Of a stretch of 64,000 nucleotides of DNA, positions 44,913 through 53,819 are shown piece by piece. Each line of letters opens with the position of its first letter. Within the stretch, counting starts at the first letter, position 1. Both the position numbers and the translations under genes were made by a program. Origin of the DNA: Labilibaculum manganireducens. GTDB lineage: Bacteria; Bacteroidota; Bacteroidia; Bacteroidales; Marinifilaceae. The stretch spans positions 62,001 to 126,000 of the forward strand of contig NZ_MVDE01000010.1 in the NCBI RefSeq assembly GCF_002843385.1. Direction: 5' to 3'. The notes under the pieces are model-generated. The model was not told the origin of the DNA, searched no databases, and worked only from the letters and a program-made list of their open reading frames with translations.

Positions 44913-45128
44913 ATGAAACTAATTAAACTCCTGCTAATCATGTCCACCTTTTTAATTATGGTGGCTGCAATATTAAACCTCCTGAACTCTTCGGCAGAAA
45001 CTCCTGACAGGAGCGGAATCTATATTGAACTGATTGTCATGTTCATTCTTACAATTTCGATGGTATTATTGAACAATCAGGAAAAGAAGATTAAAGAGTT
45101 GGAAAAAAAACAGAATGAGGAGCTATAG
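44913..45128 (+). CDS. Small membrane protein of unknown function
   Basis: 71 residues: two hydrophobic segments (about 4-24 and 36-53) and a short charged, possibly coiled-coil tail (NQEKKIKELEKKQNEEL). The stop codon lies within the stem of a terminator, which supports a real short gene. I do not recognise the family. It is the first of three consecutive small genes, each followed by a terminator. Confidence 0.6.
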   Translation: MKLIKLLLIMSTFLIMVAAILNLLNSSAETPDRSGIYIELIVMFILTISMVLLNNQEKKIKELEKKQNEEL

Positions 45129-45142
45129 CAGCTCCTTTTTTT
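45119..45142 (+). terminator. Terminator overlapping the stop of the 71-residue gene
   Basis: GGAGCT (45119-45124) pairs with AGCTCC (45130-45135), then seven T. The stop TAG is in the loop. Confidence 0.85.
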
Positions 45143-45291
45143 ACGCCTTCAACCTGAGAACAATAAATGAATAAGCTTACATTAATAAAACCGTAAAAAA
45201 TGTTAAGACTTCTTAATGTATTCTTCAATCCTCAAAGAAAATTGTAGCTTAGTGGAACAAGTTCTGTTAAACACTATAAACTTGAATAATC

Positions 45292-45486
45292 ATGCTTGAA
45301 CAAACAAAAATCGTCCTCGCTAATGTAAGTTTTGATTTTGCTCTTTTTCGTAAAGAGTTGACAAAAGCCTTTCAGTGGCTAACACCAACTGATTTTGAGA
45401 AACTTAAAAATTGGTGTCTGGAAAATTATTCGGGTCGCTATCATGAGATACTTTCTGATGTTACCAACCCTCAGCTCTCATTATAA
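45292..45486 (+). CDS. Small hypothetical protein, 64 residues
   Basis: MLEQTKIVLANVSFDFALF then a helical, aromatic-rich body (AFQWLTPTDFEKLKNWCLEN). No signal peptide or membrane segment. A strong terminator begins 24 bases after the stop, which supports expression of this frame. I do not recognise the family; the composition would suit a small helical regulatory or binding protein, but that is a guess. Confidence 0.6.
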   Translation: MLEQTKIVLANVSFDFALFRKELTKAFQWLTPTDFEKLKNWCLENYSGRYHEILSDVTNPQLSL

Positions 45487-45510
45487 TAAGTAAGTTACTT
45501 TTTAAATCTC

Positions 45511-45541
45511 GAGGATCTTCAATTGAAGATCCTCTTTTTTT
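45511..45541 (+). terminator. Terminator of the 64-residue gene
   Basis: A perfect 24-base palindrome (45511-45534, half GAGGATCTTCAA) followed by seven T. Confidence 0.9.
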
Positions 45542-45614
45542 ATACCATCTCAAATTTGAATATTCATCCTTAAAAAAAAATGAAGTATCTTCGCAACGGA
45601 AAAAAAATCAGAAG

Positions 45615-45920
45615 ATGATAAAATTTGTACGTCATATTAAAGTAGGAGACCAGGAATTCGAAACCTGGTTCGGAATGGAAATCAAAAAGAAAGGGAACAG
45701 ACCTAATATTGATATTTTCTATTATACCGATGATCCGAGTGAAGAATTAAGTATGCATCAATTAATCAAATCAAATTTTCAGAGCAAAAAAGACGCTTTG
45801 CAATTTGGGATTAAATTCATGCGGAGTATGTATCAGGATATGATACAACGCGAAAAAGAAGTCACTAAAAAAGAAAAGAAAGCAGAACAATCTGATTCTA
45901 CTGAAAAGGTTTCAGAATAA
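45615..45920 (+). CDS. Small hypothetical protein, 101 residues
   Basis: MIKFVRHIKVGDQEFETWFG then a mixed alpha/beta body and a charged Lys/Glu tail after residue 80. No membrane segment or signal peptide. It follows GGAAAAAAAATCAGAAG and ends 12 bases before a bidirectional terminator. A near-match -7 element (TATCTTCG) lies about 22 bases before the ATG. I do not recognise the family. Confidence 0.65.
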   Translation: MIKFVRHIKVGDQEFETWFGMEIKKKGNRPNIDIFYYTDDPSEELSMHQLIKSNFQSKKDALQFGIKFMRSMYQDMIQREKEVTKKEKKAEQSDSTEKVSE

Positions 45921-45932
45921 ATATCTCATAAA

Positions 45933-45960
45933 AAAACGCCGGTCAAATAACCGGCGTTTT
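45933..45960. terminator. Bidirectional terminator
   Basis: Perfect 11-bp stem (AAAACGCCGGT at 45933-45943, ACCGGCGTTTT at 45950-45960) with a six-base loop, between the converging 101-residue gene and the response regulator gene. Confidence 0.9.
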
Positions 45961-45976
45961 CTATATCAGGTAACTA

Positions 45977-46663
45977 TTACATGATTAGTTTATATCCTCG
46001 ACCATGAACATTGATGATTTCAATGCCCGGCTCAGGCTTTAAATGCTTTCTTAGCTTAGTAATATACACATCCATACTTCTGGCATTAAAATAATTATCA
46101 TCCGACCAGATCGTTCTAAGAGCTAAATTTCGTTCCAAAACTTTATTCACATTATTACAGAGAAGTTTTAACAATTCTGATTCTTTCGTTGTCAGCTTAA
46201 TTGTTGATTCACCATCCTGAAGAAACTGTTTCTTTGAATCGAATAAAAAGCGCCCTAATTTAAACTCCTCCTGGGTATTTTCACTTTTTACCCCTGAAGT
46301 TCTTCTTAGAACAGCTTCGATACGAACCAATAACTCTTCCATACTAAATGGCTTTGTCATATAATCATCGGCTCCCAATTTAAAACCCTCCAGAACATCT
46401 TCTTTCATCGACTTTGCAGTTAGGAAAATGATTGGAATCTCACTATTGATCAAACGAATATCCTTGGCCAAAGTAAAACCATCCCTATGCGGCATCATGA
46501 TATCAAAAATACACAGATCATATGGATTTTTTAAAAATTCATCGTATGCCTTATCGCCATCTTCACGAAGTGTGGTGTTGTAGCCTTTTGCAACCAAATA
46601 CTCTTTTAACAGAAGTCCTAGGTTAGCGTCATCTTCTGCTAATAAAATTTTAACTTGTTCCAT
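45977..46663 (-). CDS. rprY: OmpR-family response regulator, RprY-like
   Basis: 228 residues: a receiver domain with phospho-acceptor Asp54 (LCIFDIMMPHRDG), then a winged-helix DNA-binding domain (KLTTKESELLKLLC, SMDVYITKLRKHL, VHGRGYKL). The sequence closely follows the Bacteroides RprY regulator as I recall it. It starts 6 bases after the kinase stop, so the pair is cotranscribed. RprXY-type systems respond to envelope or redox stress in Bacteroides and Porphyromonas. Confidence 0.88.
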   Translation of the reverse strand: MEQVKILLAEDDANLGLLLKEYLVAKGYNTTLREDGDKAYDEFLKNPYDLCIFDIMMPHRDGFTLAKDIRLINSEIPIIFLTAKSMKEDVLEGFKLGADDYMTKPFSMEELLVRIEAVLRRTSGVKSENTQEEFKLGRFLFDSKKQFLQDGESTIKLTTKESELLKLLCNNVNKVLERNLALRTIWSDDNYFNARSMDVYITKLRKHLKPEPGIEIINVHGRGYKLIM

Positions 46664-46669
46664 ATGTAT

Positions 46670-48160
46670 CTATTTTTTTAAGGGAAGATATATTTCAAAT
46701 TTGGATCCTTTATCAGGTATACTGTCAACACTAACCTGTCCATTATGGGCATCTACTATCTTTTTAACGTAAGACAATCCCAAACCAAATCCTTTAACGT
46801 CATGAACATTTCCCGTATGTACTCTAAAAAAACGCTCAAAAATCATTTTTTGATCTTCTTTCGAAATTCCAATGCCGTTATCTGTAACCGTAATAACAAT
46901 ACCCTTATTTTTATTTCTTGTACTAATACTAAGTTCCGGAGCATCTTTACAGTATTTAATGGCATTATCCAATAAATTCGCAATTACATTACTTAAATGA
47001 ACCTCATCAGCCATTACCAGATCATGCTCTGCATCAATATTCTGATACATATTCCCCTTTCTGTCTTCAACTCTTATAGTAAAGTTAGGTAATAAATTTT
47101 GAATTATTTTATGAACACTTATTGTCTTCAATTTCAATTTCATTCTAACCTCATTAAAAACCGCCATCTGCAAAACTTTCTCAACCTGATAGGTTAGTCT
47201 CCGACTTTCGTCATTAATAATCTTTGCAATATGATCTCTTGTTGATGCGGTTGTAGTAACAGTATTATCCTTCAACATCTGAGAAGCTAACGAAATAGTT
47301 GCAATAGGAGTTTTAAACTCATGAGTCATATTATTAATGAAGTCATTCTTTATATTCGATAATCTTTTCTGACGAAAAATAATGAAAATCGTGAATGCAC
47401 TGGAAAGAATTAAAACCAGAGTCAATATGAAAGATGGAAGTAACAAAGAGTATGACTGTAACATATACCTCTGTTGCCCGGGAAAATAAATATATAAAAA
47501 GTTTAGATTGGAGAAAAAATCATTGGGAAACAACTGCTTGCTGTATTTTTCGAAAGAAGGATTTCGAAAATAATTCTTTGATCTTTTTTCGAATTTGTTG
47601 TTTGATTTTACTGCATACTCAAAATTCAGCTTAATTCCATTTTCACGAAGTTTTTCCTGAATAAGCTGAGGCAATTTTTCCATTTTAATTCTTTCGCTTA
47701 ACGGAAGCCGTGAATTAGCCAATTGTCCGGCTATCAACGCATATGAATTGCCGGTATTTATCGTTTTATTAAATTGCATCTGCATTTTAGAAAGTACAGA
47801 TAAACCATCCGGATTTATGACCCCTTCCCCAATATCATATTTTGTATTCTCCGAATAAAAACTCAATCTGGCTTTCTCATGAGTAAAATCCATCGGTATA
47901 TTTATATTAAACCCTGAACTTTTAGAACTGATAATTGTACCATTAGTAAAATTGGAAACATCACCTTCCAAAATAATCTGCTCTTTTTCTGCTCTTTCTA
48001 ATTCTGAGACAACCTGATCCAGAGCCTTACTAACTGTAAGCGCCAGTTGTTCTTCTTTAATTTTAGAGGCTGACTGAAAAAAGTTAATCTGAACCAATAT
48101 CAATCCAGATAAGGAAATACAGAGTACAATTGTTACAAGCCAAATATATTTTTGATTCAT
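46670..48160 (-). CDS. rprX: Sensor histidine kinase, RprX-like
   Basis: 496 residues with two membrane segments (about 7-28 and 240-262) flanking a periplasmic domain. The HisKA box is NNMTHEFKTPIATISLA, and the ATPase domain has NLLDNAIKYC, DNGIGISKEDQ and GFGLGLSYVKKI. It is the upstream partner of the RprY-like regulator. A TATATTTG on the minus strand (plus 48167-48174) lies so close to the ATG that the mRNA would be nearly leaderless if used. Confidence 0.88.
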   Translation of the reverse strand: MNQKYIWLVTIVLCISLSGLILVQINFFQSASKIKEEQLALTVSKALDQVVSELERAEKEQIILEGDVSNFTNGTIISSKSSGFNINIPMDFTHEKARLSFYSENTKYDIGEGVINPDGLSVLSKMQMQFNKTINTGNSYALIAGQLANSRLPLSERIKMEKLPQLIQEKLRENGIKLNFEYAVKSNNKFEKRSKNYFRNPSFEKYSKQLFPNDFFSNLNFLYIYFPGQQRYMLQSYSLLLPSFILTLVLILSSAFTIFIIFRQKRLSNIKNDFINNMTHEFKTPIATISLASQMLKDNTVTTTASTRDHIAKIINDESRRLTYQVEKVLQMAVFNEVRMKLKLKTISVHKIIQNLLPNFTIRVEDRKGNMYQNIDAEHDLVMADEVHLSNVIANLLDNAIKYCKDAPELSISTRNKNKGIVITVTDNGIGISKEDQKMIFERFFRVHTGNVHDVKGFGLGLSYVKKIVDAHNGQVSVDSIPDKGSKFEIYLPLKK

Positions 48161-48340
48161 AGATACAAATATAAAAAAAAGCAGCTGCAGCTATTCCAGC
48201 TTAACAATCTTTAACACAAGTTTAAATGGATACAATTACCAAAATTTCAGTTACCAAAACTCATCACCACTTTATAGATTTGGATTTAATCTATTTTAGA
48301 CAAAAACGGCTGTTTTTTGATAAATTTTCACAAAAACGAC

Positions 48341-48370
48341 TTTGAAGTTAATAATTTGACACTATATTTG
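48341..48370 (+). promoter_or_regulatory. Promoter of a candidate small RNA
   Basis: TTTG at 48341-48344, an 18-base spacer, then TATATTTG at 48363-48370, an exact -7 match. It points away from rprX and toward a terminator about 70 bases on. Confidence 0.65.
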
Positions 48371-48375
48371 CCAAC

Positions 48376-48467
48376 GGAGAGCGAATCTATAAGAAACAAT
48401 CTCCTTGATTAAAAATTTTGGTTAATAGTTAGATGAAAGGGCGGTTGTGGTTACCGTCCTTTTTTTT
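48376..48467 (+). ncRNA. Candidate small RNA between rprX and rnc
   Basis: About 92 bases between the predicted start and the end of a T8 run. The 5' part can form GGAGA/TCTCC (48375-48405 region), a middle AT-rich single-stranded part follows, and a 7-bp terminator stem (GGGCGGT at 48439-48445, ACCGTCC at 48453-48459) closes it. No plus-strand protein gene lies on either side: rprX is divergent and rnc convergent. A free-standing promoter plus terminator is the reason for the call. I cannot name the family. Confidence 0.6.
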
Positions 48468-48561
48468 ATGCCGTTCATGCACCAAACAAGACGTTAAAAT
48501 CCCCTAAAACCAACCGCAAATTTCTTTTTGAAAATCAATAACAGGATGTAACCGAAGAGAT

Positions 48562-49302
48562 TTAGAAAGCCAATTCCATTTGACTTATTCGTGTAAGAGC
48601 TTCCTGAGCCGCTTTTTGTTGTGCTTCCTTTTTAGATGTGCCTTTTCCGGTTCCCATTTTCACTTCTTCCACCTCAACTTCAGAAGTAAACAAAGGCAAA
48701 TTCAATGCATCATCAATACCACCTTCGTGTGTATCAAAATAAACATCTTTCTTATTTTTTTGAGCCCACTCAATCAATTTACTTTTAAAATTGGTTTCAA
48801 CAGTAACCACTTCTTCCAAATTAATGTGTGTTCTAAAAATCTTATCTTCGATAAATTTTCTTGTTTTGTCGTACCCTTGATCGAGATAAATAGCTCCAAT
48901 AAAAGCTTCAAATGCATCTCCGTAAATATGCTTGTTATTATTCAAGTTCACATTGGAGACAACCTGCTTGTCGAGTTCAATTTTAACTGCCAGCTTATTT
49001 AAGGATTGCCTGCTGACAATTTTAGATCTGATTTGGGTAAGAAAACCTTCGTCCTTATTGGGAAAGTACTTGTATAGAATATCGGCGATTATAGCACCAA
49101 GAATAGCATCCCCAAGATATTCGAGACGTTCATTGTTTAAACCGTAACCTTTTTTTTGGATGGTTGCAGATTTGTGTATGAAAGCGAGCTCATACAAATC
49201 CGGATTATTAGGTTTAACTCCCAGTGAATCAAAAAACAATCCATAAAACTCCCTTTCAGGATAGAAAAAAAGTTTTATGGATTGAAATATAGACTTTACC
49301 AC
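48562..49302 (-). CDS. rnc: Ribonuclease III
   Basis: 246 residues. The RNase III signature NERLEYLGDAILGAIIAD holds the catalytic acidic residues, and a second acidic site lies near GDAFEAFIGAIYLD. A C-terminal double-stranded RNA binding domain ends with GTGKGTSKKEAQQKAAQEAL. It processes rRNA precursors and structured mRNAs. It starts 3 bases after fabF in the common acpP-fabF-rnc operon. Confidence 0.97.
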   Translation of the reverse strand: MVKSIFQSIKLFFYPEREFYGLFFDSLGVKPNNPDLYELAFIHKSATIQKKGYGLNNERLEYLGDAILGAIIADILYKYFPNKDEGFLTQIRSKIVSRQSLNKLAVKIELDKQVVSNVNLNNNKHIYGDAFEAFIGAIYLDQGYDKTRKFIEDKIFRTHINLEEVVTVETNFKSKLIEWAQKNKKDVYFDTHEGGIDDALNLPLFTSEVEVEEVKMGTGKGTSKKEAQQKAAQEALTRISQMELAF

Positions 49303-49305
49303 AAA

Positions 49306-50559
49306 TTATTCAATGAATGATTTGAAAATAACTGAAGCATTATGACCACCAAACCCAAATGTATTACTCAAAGCTGTGCGAATTTCGCGTTTCTGAGCCT
49401 TATGAAGTGTAAGGTTTAGTTTTTCATCAATGTTAGGATCCGCCTCGCTAAAGTTAATTGTAGGAGGAACAGTTTGATTATTTATTGCCAAAATACAGGC
49501 AATAGCTTCAACAGCTCCTGCTGCTCCCAGCAAGTGACCAGTCATTGATTTTGTAGCACTAATGTTCAATTTATAGGCATGATCGCCAAACACAGTCTGA
49601 ACCGCTTTTGTTTCAGGAATATCACCTACAGGTGTTGAAGTTCCATGAACATTGATATAATCAATTTCTTCTGGTTTCAGACAAGCGTCTTCTAACGCCA
49701 TTTTCATAGCGTTAATCGCACCTCTTCCTTCCGGATGAGTTGCTGTTAGGTGATAAGCATCACCAGACATTCCACCACCAACAATTTCAGCATAAATTTT
49801 TGCTCCTCGTTTTTTGGCGTGCTCATATTCTTCAAATATCAAGCAACCACTTCCTTCACCCATAACAAAACCGTCACGGGTATTACAGAACGGACGAGAT
49901 GCAGTTTTATACTCTTCGTTGTTTGTAGATAATGCCTGCATAGAATTAAATCCACCCAACCCTGCTTCATTGATAGATGCTTCAGAACCTCCTGTAATAA
50001 AGATATTAGCTTTACCCAAACGGATGTAATTCATTGCATCAATCATTGCATGTGAAGCCGAAGCGCATGCAGAAACAGTACCATAATTAGGTCCTTGGAA
50101 TCCATATTTCATTGAAATATGACCGGCGGCAATATCAGAAATCATCTTAGGAATGAAAAAAGGAGAGAAACGAGGAGTTCCATCCCCGTTTGCATATCCT
50201 GTAACTTCATCTAAGAAAGTTTTAATTCCGCCAATACCAGAACCCCAGATTACTCCAGCCTTTGTTAAATCTTCCGATTCAAGGTCAAGATTTGAATCTT
50301 CAATAGCTTGTTTGGCCGCAACCAAAGCATACTGAGCATACAAATCTAATTTTCTAACTTCCTTGCGGTCGAAATGATCATTAGGCTCGAAATTTTTAAC
50401 TTCGCAAGCAAACTGAGTTTTGAACTTTGAAGCATCAAAATGAGTAATCAATCCTGATCCACCCACTCCGTTCTCCAAACTATCCCAATATTCGGCAACA
50501 GAATTACCAATTGGGTTAATTGTTCCGAGCCCAGTTACTACTACTCTTCTAAATTCCAT
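49306..50559 (-). CDS. fabF: 3-oxoacyl-ACP synthase II
   Basis: 417 residues. The catalytic triad is the Cys in TVSACASASHAM, the His in NVHGTSTPVGD and the His in SMTGHLLGAAGAVE. It extends acyl-ACP by condensation with malonyl-ACP and governs temperature-dependent unsaturated chain synthesis in other bacteria. It lies 21 bases after acpP. Confidence 0.98.
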   Translation of the reverse strand: MEFRRVVVTGLGTINPIGNSVAEYWDSLENGVGGSGLITHFDASKFKTQFACEVKNFEPNDHFDRKEVRKLDLYAQYALVAAKQAIEDSNLDLESEDLTKAGVIWGSGIGGIKTFLDEVTGYANGDGTPRFSPFFIPKMISDIAAGHISMKYGFQGPNYGTVSACASASHAMIDAMNYIRLGKANIFITGGSEASINEAGLGGFNSMQALSTNNEEYKTASRPFCNTRDGFVMGEGSGCLIFEEYEHAKKRGAKIYAEIVGGGMSGDAYHLTATHPEGRGAINAMKMALEDACLKPEEIDYINVHGTSTPVGDIPETKAVQTVFGDHAYKLNISATKSMTGHLLGAAGAVEAIACILAINNQTVPPTINFSEADPNIDEKLNLTLHKAQKREIRTALSNTFGFGGHNASVIFKSFIE

Positions 50560-50580
50560 AAAAAAGGTTCTGGTTAATAA

Positions 50581-50817
50581 TTACTTAGCGTTTTCTCCGA
50601 TGTAAGAAATAGCGTCACCTACAGTACCAATGTTTTCTGCTTGATCGTCTGGAATAGCGATATTAAATTCTTTTTCGAATTCCATGATAAGCTCAACTGT
50701 ATCCAATGAATCAGCTCCAAGATCGTTAGTGAAACTAGCCTCAAGTGTTACCTCAGTTTCGTCCACACCCAACTTATCAACTATGATAGCTTTTACTCTA
50801 GATGCAATATCAGACAT
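50581..50817 (-). CDS. acpP: Acyl carrier protein
   Basis: 78 residues. The phosphopantetheine attachment site is Ser37 in [16 protein letters not shown]. It carries acyl chains for fatty acid synthesis and supplies hydroxyacyl groups to OlsB/GlsB-type enzymes such as the one at 2305. First gene of the acpP-fabF-rnc operon. Confidence 0.98.
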   Translation of the reverse strand: MSDIASRVKAIIVDKLGVDETEVTLEASFTNDLGADSLDTVELIMEFEKEFNIAIPDDQAENIGTVGDAISYIGENAK

Positions 50818-50923
50818 AACTTTAAAATTTTAAGTGATTAAATATTTAAACTAATTAATTTTCAACTGTGCAAAGAAATAAATTTACTCTAAATAATTCA
50901 AATTTATTTCACAAAGTTGCGGT

Positions 50924-50931
50924 CAAAGGTA
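50924..50931 (-). promoter_or_regulatory. -7 element of the acpP operon
   Basis: TACCTTTG on the minus strand, an exact TAnnTTTG match, giving a leader of about 100 bases. The -33 element is not clear. Confidence 0.45.
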
Positions 50932-50975
50932 ATTCTTTTTCCTTTTCTGCGAAATTATTTCACTGCGAAATGCCT

Positions 50976-51008
50976 TTTGCATATATTTGTGTGTTTTAGT
51001 TACATTTG
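50976..51008 (+). promoter_or_regulatory. Promoter region of purN
   Basis: Two overlapping -7 candidates: TATATTTG (50982-50989) and TACATTTG (51001-51008). The second has TTTG (50976-50979) 21 bases upstream, but would leave only a few bases before the ATG at 51019. The first gives a leader of about 22 bases. Confidence 0.45.
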
Positions 51009-51018
51009 AAAATACAAC

Positions 51019-51579
51019 ATGAAACGACTAGCTATATTTGCCTCTGGATCAGGTAGTAATGCTGAAAATATTGTAAGGTATTTTAGCGACAAACCCGAAT
51101 TCGAGATTTCGGCAATACTTTCCAACAACGCCAATGCCTTTGTACTTTCCAGAGCAAGAAGCCTAAATATTCCAACTTTAATTTTTTCCCGGTCAGAATT
51201 TAATGAAACGGATAAAATAATTGATTTTTTGGCTGAAAAAAAGGTCGATTTTGTTGTTTTAGCAGGATTTCTTTGGTTGCTTCCTCTTAATTTACTGCGT
51301 AAATATCCCAATTCTATTGTTAATATTCACCCTGCCCTTTTGCCAAAATATGGTGGAAAAGGAATGTATGGCATGAAAGTCCATCAGGCAGTTGTTGATA
51401 ATAAAGAGAACGAAAGCGGCATTACCATTCATATGGTAAATGAGAAATATGATGAAGGGAAAATCGTATTTCAAGCCAAATGCACTATTTCGCCCAATGA
51501 TTCTGCAGAAGATGTTGCTGAAAAAATTCACAAACTGGAACATGAATTCTTCCCTAAAATAATTGAGCAATTACTCTAA
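51019..51579 (+). CDS. purN: Phosphoribosylglycinamide formyltransferase
   Basis: 186 residues of normal PurN length. It starts MKRLAIFASGSGSNAENIV (phosphate-binding loop) and has the catalytic block VNIHPALLPKYGGKGMYG, with Asn and His, and DEGKIVFQA. It formylates GAR with 10-formyltetrahydrofolate in purine synthesis. The last 9 bases overlap the end of the convergent M23 peptidase gene. Confidence 0.96.
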   Translation: MKRLAIFASGSGSNAENIVRYFSDKPEFEISAILSNNANAFVLSRARSLNIPTLIFSRSEFNETDKIIDFLAEKKVDFVVLAGFLWLLPLNLLRKYPNSIVNIHPALLPKYGGKGMYGMKVHQAVVDNKENESGITIHMVNEKYDEGKIVFQAKCTISPNDSAEDVAEKIHKLEHEFFPKIIEQLL

Positions 51580-52845
51580 AGTAATTGCTTCCTTCGGATT
51601 CAGTTCCTGCATCAACTTCTCCATTTCCTGCTTGTATCTAAGCACGTTTTCTTCTTTCACTGGGGACACTGGAGGCGATTTCATATTCAATGGATTTATT
51701 GGAGTTCCATTTTTATAAACTCTAAAATCTAAATGAGGACCGGTTGCAAGACCGGTTGCTCCAACATATCCGATTGTTTCACCCTGCTTAACTCTGGTGC
51801 CGGAATTCATTCTTTTAGCAAACCGGGAAAGATGCATATAAGTTGTTGTGTAAACGCTATTGTGCTTAATAGTAAGATAGTTTCCTCCACCATTTGCCTG
51901 ATATCCTCTTTTGGTAATAACCCCATCACCAATTGTGTGAACAGGTGTACCTGTAGGCGCTGCGTAATCAACACCATGATGGGCCCGATACCTTTTCAAA
52001 ACAGGATGATACCTGTTATTAGAAAACTTAGAGCTAATTCGTGAATACCGCAAAGGAGCTTTTAAAAATGCTTTCTGCAGACTTTTACCTTCTTCATCAA
52101 AGTAACCTTCTTTATCACCTTCAACAAATGCAAAGGCATAATTATCTGAGTTATGGTGTACAAAATTTGCAGCAATCACTTTTATTTGATGAATTGGTTT
52201 GTCATCCACATATGATTCTTCGTATATAACATTAAACTGATCACCCTTCCCTATGCCAAAAAAATCAATAGTCCAGGCGTAAATATCGGAAAGTTCAATC
52301 GATAGTAAAGGATCAGAATTGGCTTCAACCATTGCATTCCATAACGACGACTCAATACTCCCTTTTATTTGCTTCCTTTGTTGAATAATTTCCTTTTCAC
52401 CCTTAAATACATCCAGAGTATCGCGTAAATCGAATACGATATATTCAACGGGAGTGTTTTCATAAATAAAGTACTCCGGCGTTTTCAAACTGTCTTTGGT
52501 GAAAAGAACCGAATACTCATGCCCGGACTTAATCCTTCTGACATTAAAAACCTTCTTTGCTTTCCTTGCAATATTATCAATAGTACCAAAACTAACATCA
52601 TATTGCCGTAATATCGTTGATAAGCTATGATTTCGTTTTACCTTATTAGTTTCTACAGAAAACTCTTCAATGGGAAATCCATATTTTAAATGCACCTGCG
52701 CTACCTCTGAGGAGTCAATTACCACTTCTTCCTGATCAATTTGTTCTACTAACTCTTTGTTTGAATACCATTTAAATATAATTAAACCTACCAAAACGGC
52801 ACCTGCAATTAATAGAAACCTATAGTTCAAGAATTTTTTTATCAT
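51571..52845 (-). CDS. Membrane-anchored M23 peptidase
   Basis: 424 residues with an N-terminal membrane segment (FLLIAGAVLVGLIIFKW), a central region including a LysM-like start (NHSLSTILRQYDVSF), and a C-terminal M23 domain. Zinc-site residues are H289 and D293 (HHGVDYAAP), then TYMHLSRF and H371 in GPHLDFRV. The usual second His of H-x-H is Asp373. Such enzymes cut peptidoglycan cross-links or regulate other hydrolases. It overlaps purN by 9 bases at the 3' ends. Confidence 0.9.
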   Translation of the reverse strand: MIKKFLNYRFLLIAGAVLVGLIIFKWYSNKELVEQIDQEEVVIDSSEVAQVHLKYGFPIEEFSVETNKVKRNHSLSTILRQYDVSFGTIDNIARKAKKVFNVRRIKSGHEYSVLFTKDSLKTPEYFIYENTPVEYIVFDLRDTLDVFKGEKEIIQQRKQIKGSIESSLWNAMVEANSDPLLSIELSDIYAWTIDFFGIGKGDQFNVIYEESYVDDKPIHQIKVIAANFVHHNSDNYAFAFVEGDKEGYFDEEGKSLQKAFLKAPLRYSRISSKFSNNRYHPVLKRYRAHHGVDYAAPTGTPVHTIGDGVITKRGYQANGGGNYLTIKHNSVYTTTYMHLSRFAKRMNSGTRVKQGETIGYVGATGLATGPHLDFRVYKNGTPINPLNMKSPPVSPVKEENVLRYKQEMEKLMQELNPKEAITLE

Positions 52846-52944
52846 GGATATTTATTTTTGTGAGGCCTAAAGGTATAACTGTTTTTATAGTCACACAACT
52901 AATATTACTGACAGATATCTGTTTTAAGCTTTTTTAAGAAATTG

Positions 52945-53814
52945 CTATTTAATCTTATCGAATCCCTTTCCGTAAACTCCCATTACGCTTCCCAGAGAAA
53001 TAAATGCATCCGGATCCACCAGCTTAATCATATTCAAAATGGTTTGAGACTCTCTCTTCCTGGCCAACAGCATTAATACTTTAACATCTTCTCCACTAAA
53101 ACCACCTGTTGCGCTAAGAACAGTTATTCCCTGATCAAGAGAATAAACAACCTCTTTTCTGATCTCATCAGGCTTTCGTGTAAAAATAAAGATCTGTACA
53201 GACTGTTTACTTCCCTCAATAATCATATCAACACAATAGGCACTTACTCCCATTGTAACAAATCCATACACAACCTGTTCAATCGAATGCTCTAACAGAT
53301 ACGAAGACGAAATAATAACAACATCAATAGTAAGTAACAATTGTCCGGGACTGTAATTCTTATACTTATTAATCATCATCGCCAGAATATCAGTTCCACC
53401 TGTACTACCACCACGTGACAATATCATTCCGGCACTGGCACCGGCCAGTATTCCTCCAATGATAGCACACATGAATCGATCAGAAACCAAAGGTTCTGTT
53501 ATTAAGGACTGAAACAGCCAAAGAAAAAAGGAAAGAACAGTAATTCCATAAATGGTTTTAACCCCAAAACCAAAACCCAATACACGCAATGCCACAAGAA
53601 GAAAAACGGAGTTGATAAGGAAAACACTATACCCAACCTTAAAACCTGTAACATAGTAAATCATAGTTGCAATACCACCAACACCTGAACCTACAATTTC
53701 TGCAGGAATTATGAATCCGGTCCACGCAAGCGAACCGACCAACAGGCCTATTGTGATAATTAGGTATGATTGAAAATCAAATTTTGACATTTGTATCGAA
53801 CTGCTTTTTTTCAT
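52945..53814 (-). CDS. YitT-family membrane protein
   Basis: 289 residues with five to six membrane segments in the first 200 residues, followed by a DUF2179 domain ending SLGSVMGVYGKGFDKIK. GSGVGGIATMIYYVTG and GGSTGGTDILAMMINK are family blocks. Function is unsettled; transport is likely. A close paralogue ends 5 bases upstream, so the two are an operon and may form a heteromer. Confidence 0.88.
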   Translation of the reverse strand: MKKSSSIQMSKFDFQSYLIITIGLLVGSLAWTGFIIPAEIVGSGVGGIATMIYYVTGFKVGYSVFLINSVFLLVALRVLGFGFGVKTIYGITVLSFFLWLFQSLITEPLVSDRFMCAIIGGILAGASAGMILSRGGSTGGTDILAMMINKYKNYSPGQLLLTIDVVIISSSYLLEHSIEQVVYGFVTMGVSAYCVDMIIEGSKQSVQIFIFTRKPDEIRKEVVYSLDQGITVLSATGGFSGEDVKVLMLLARKRESQTILNMIKLVDPDAFISLGSVMGVYGKGFDKIK

Positions 53815-53819
53815 AATAA

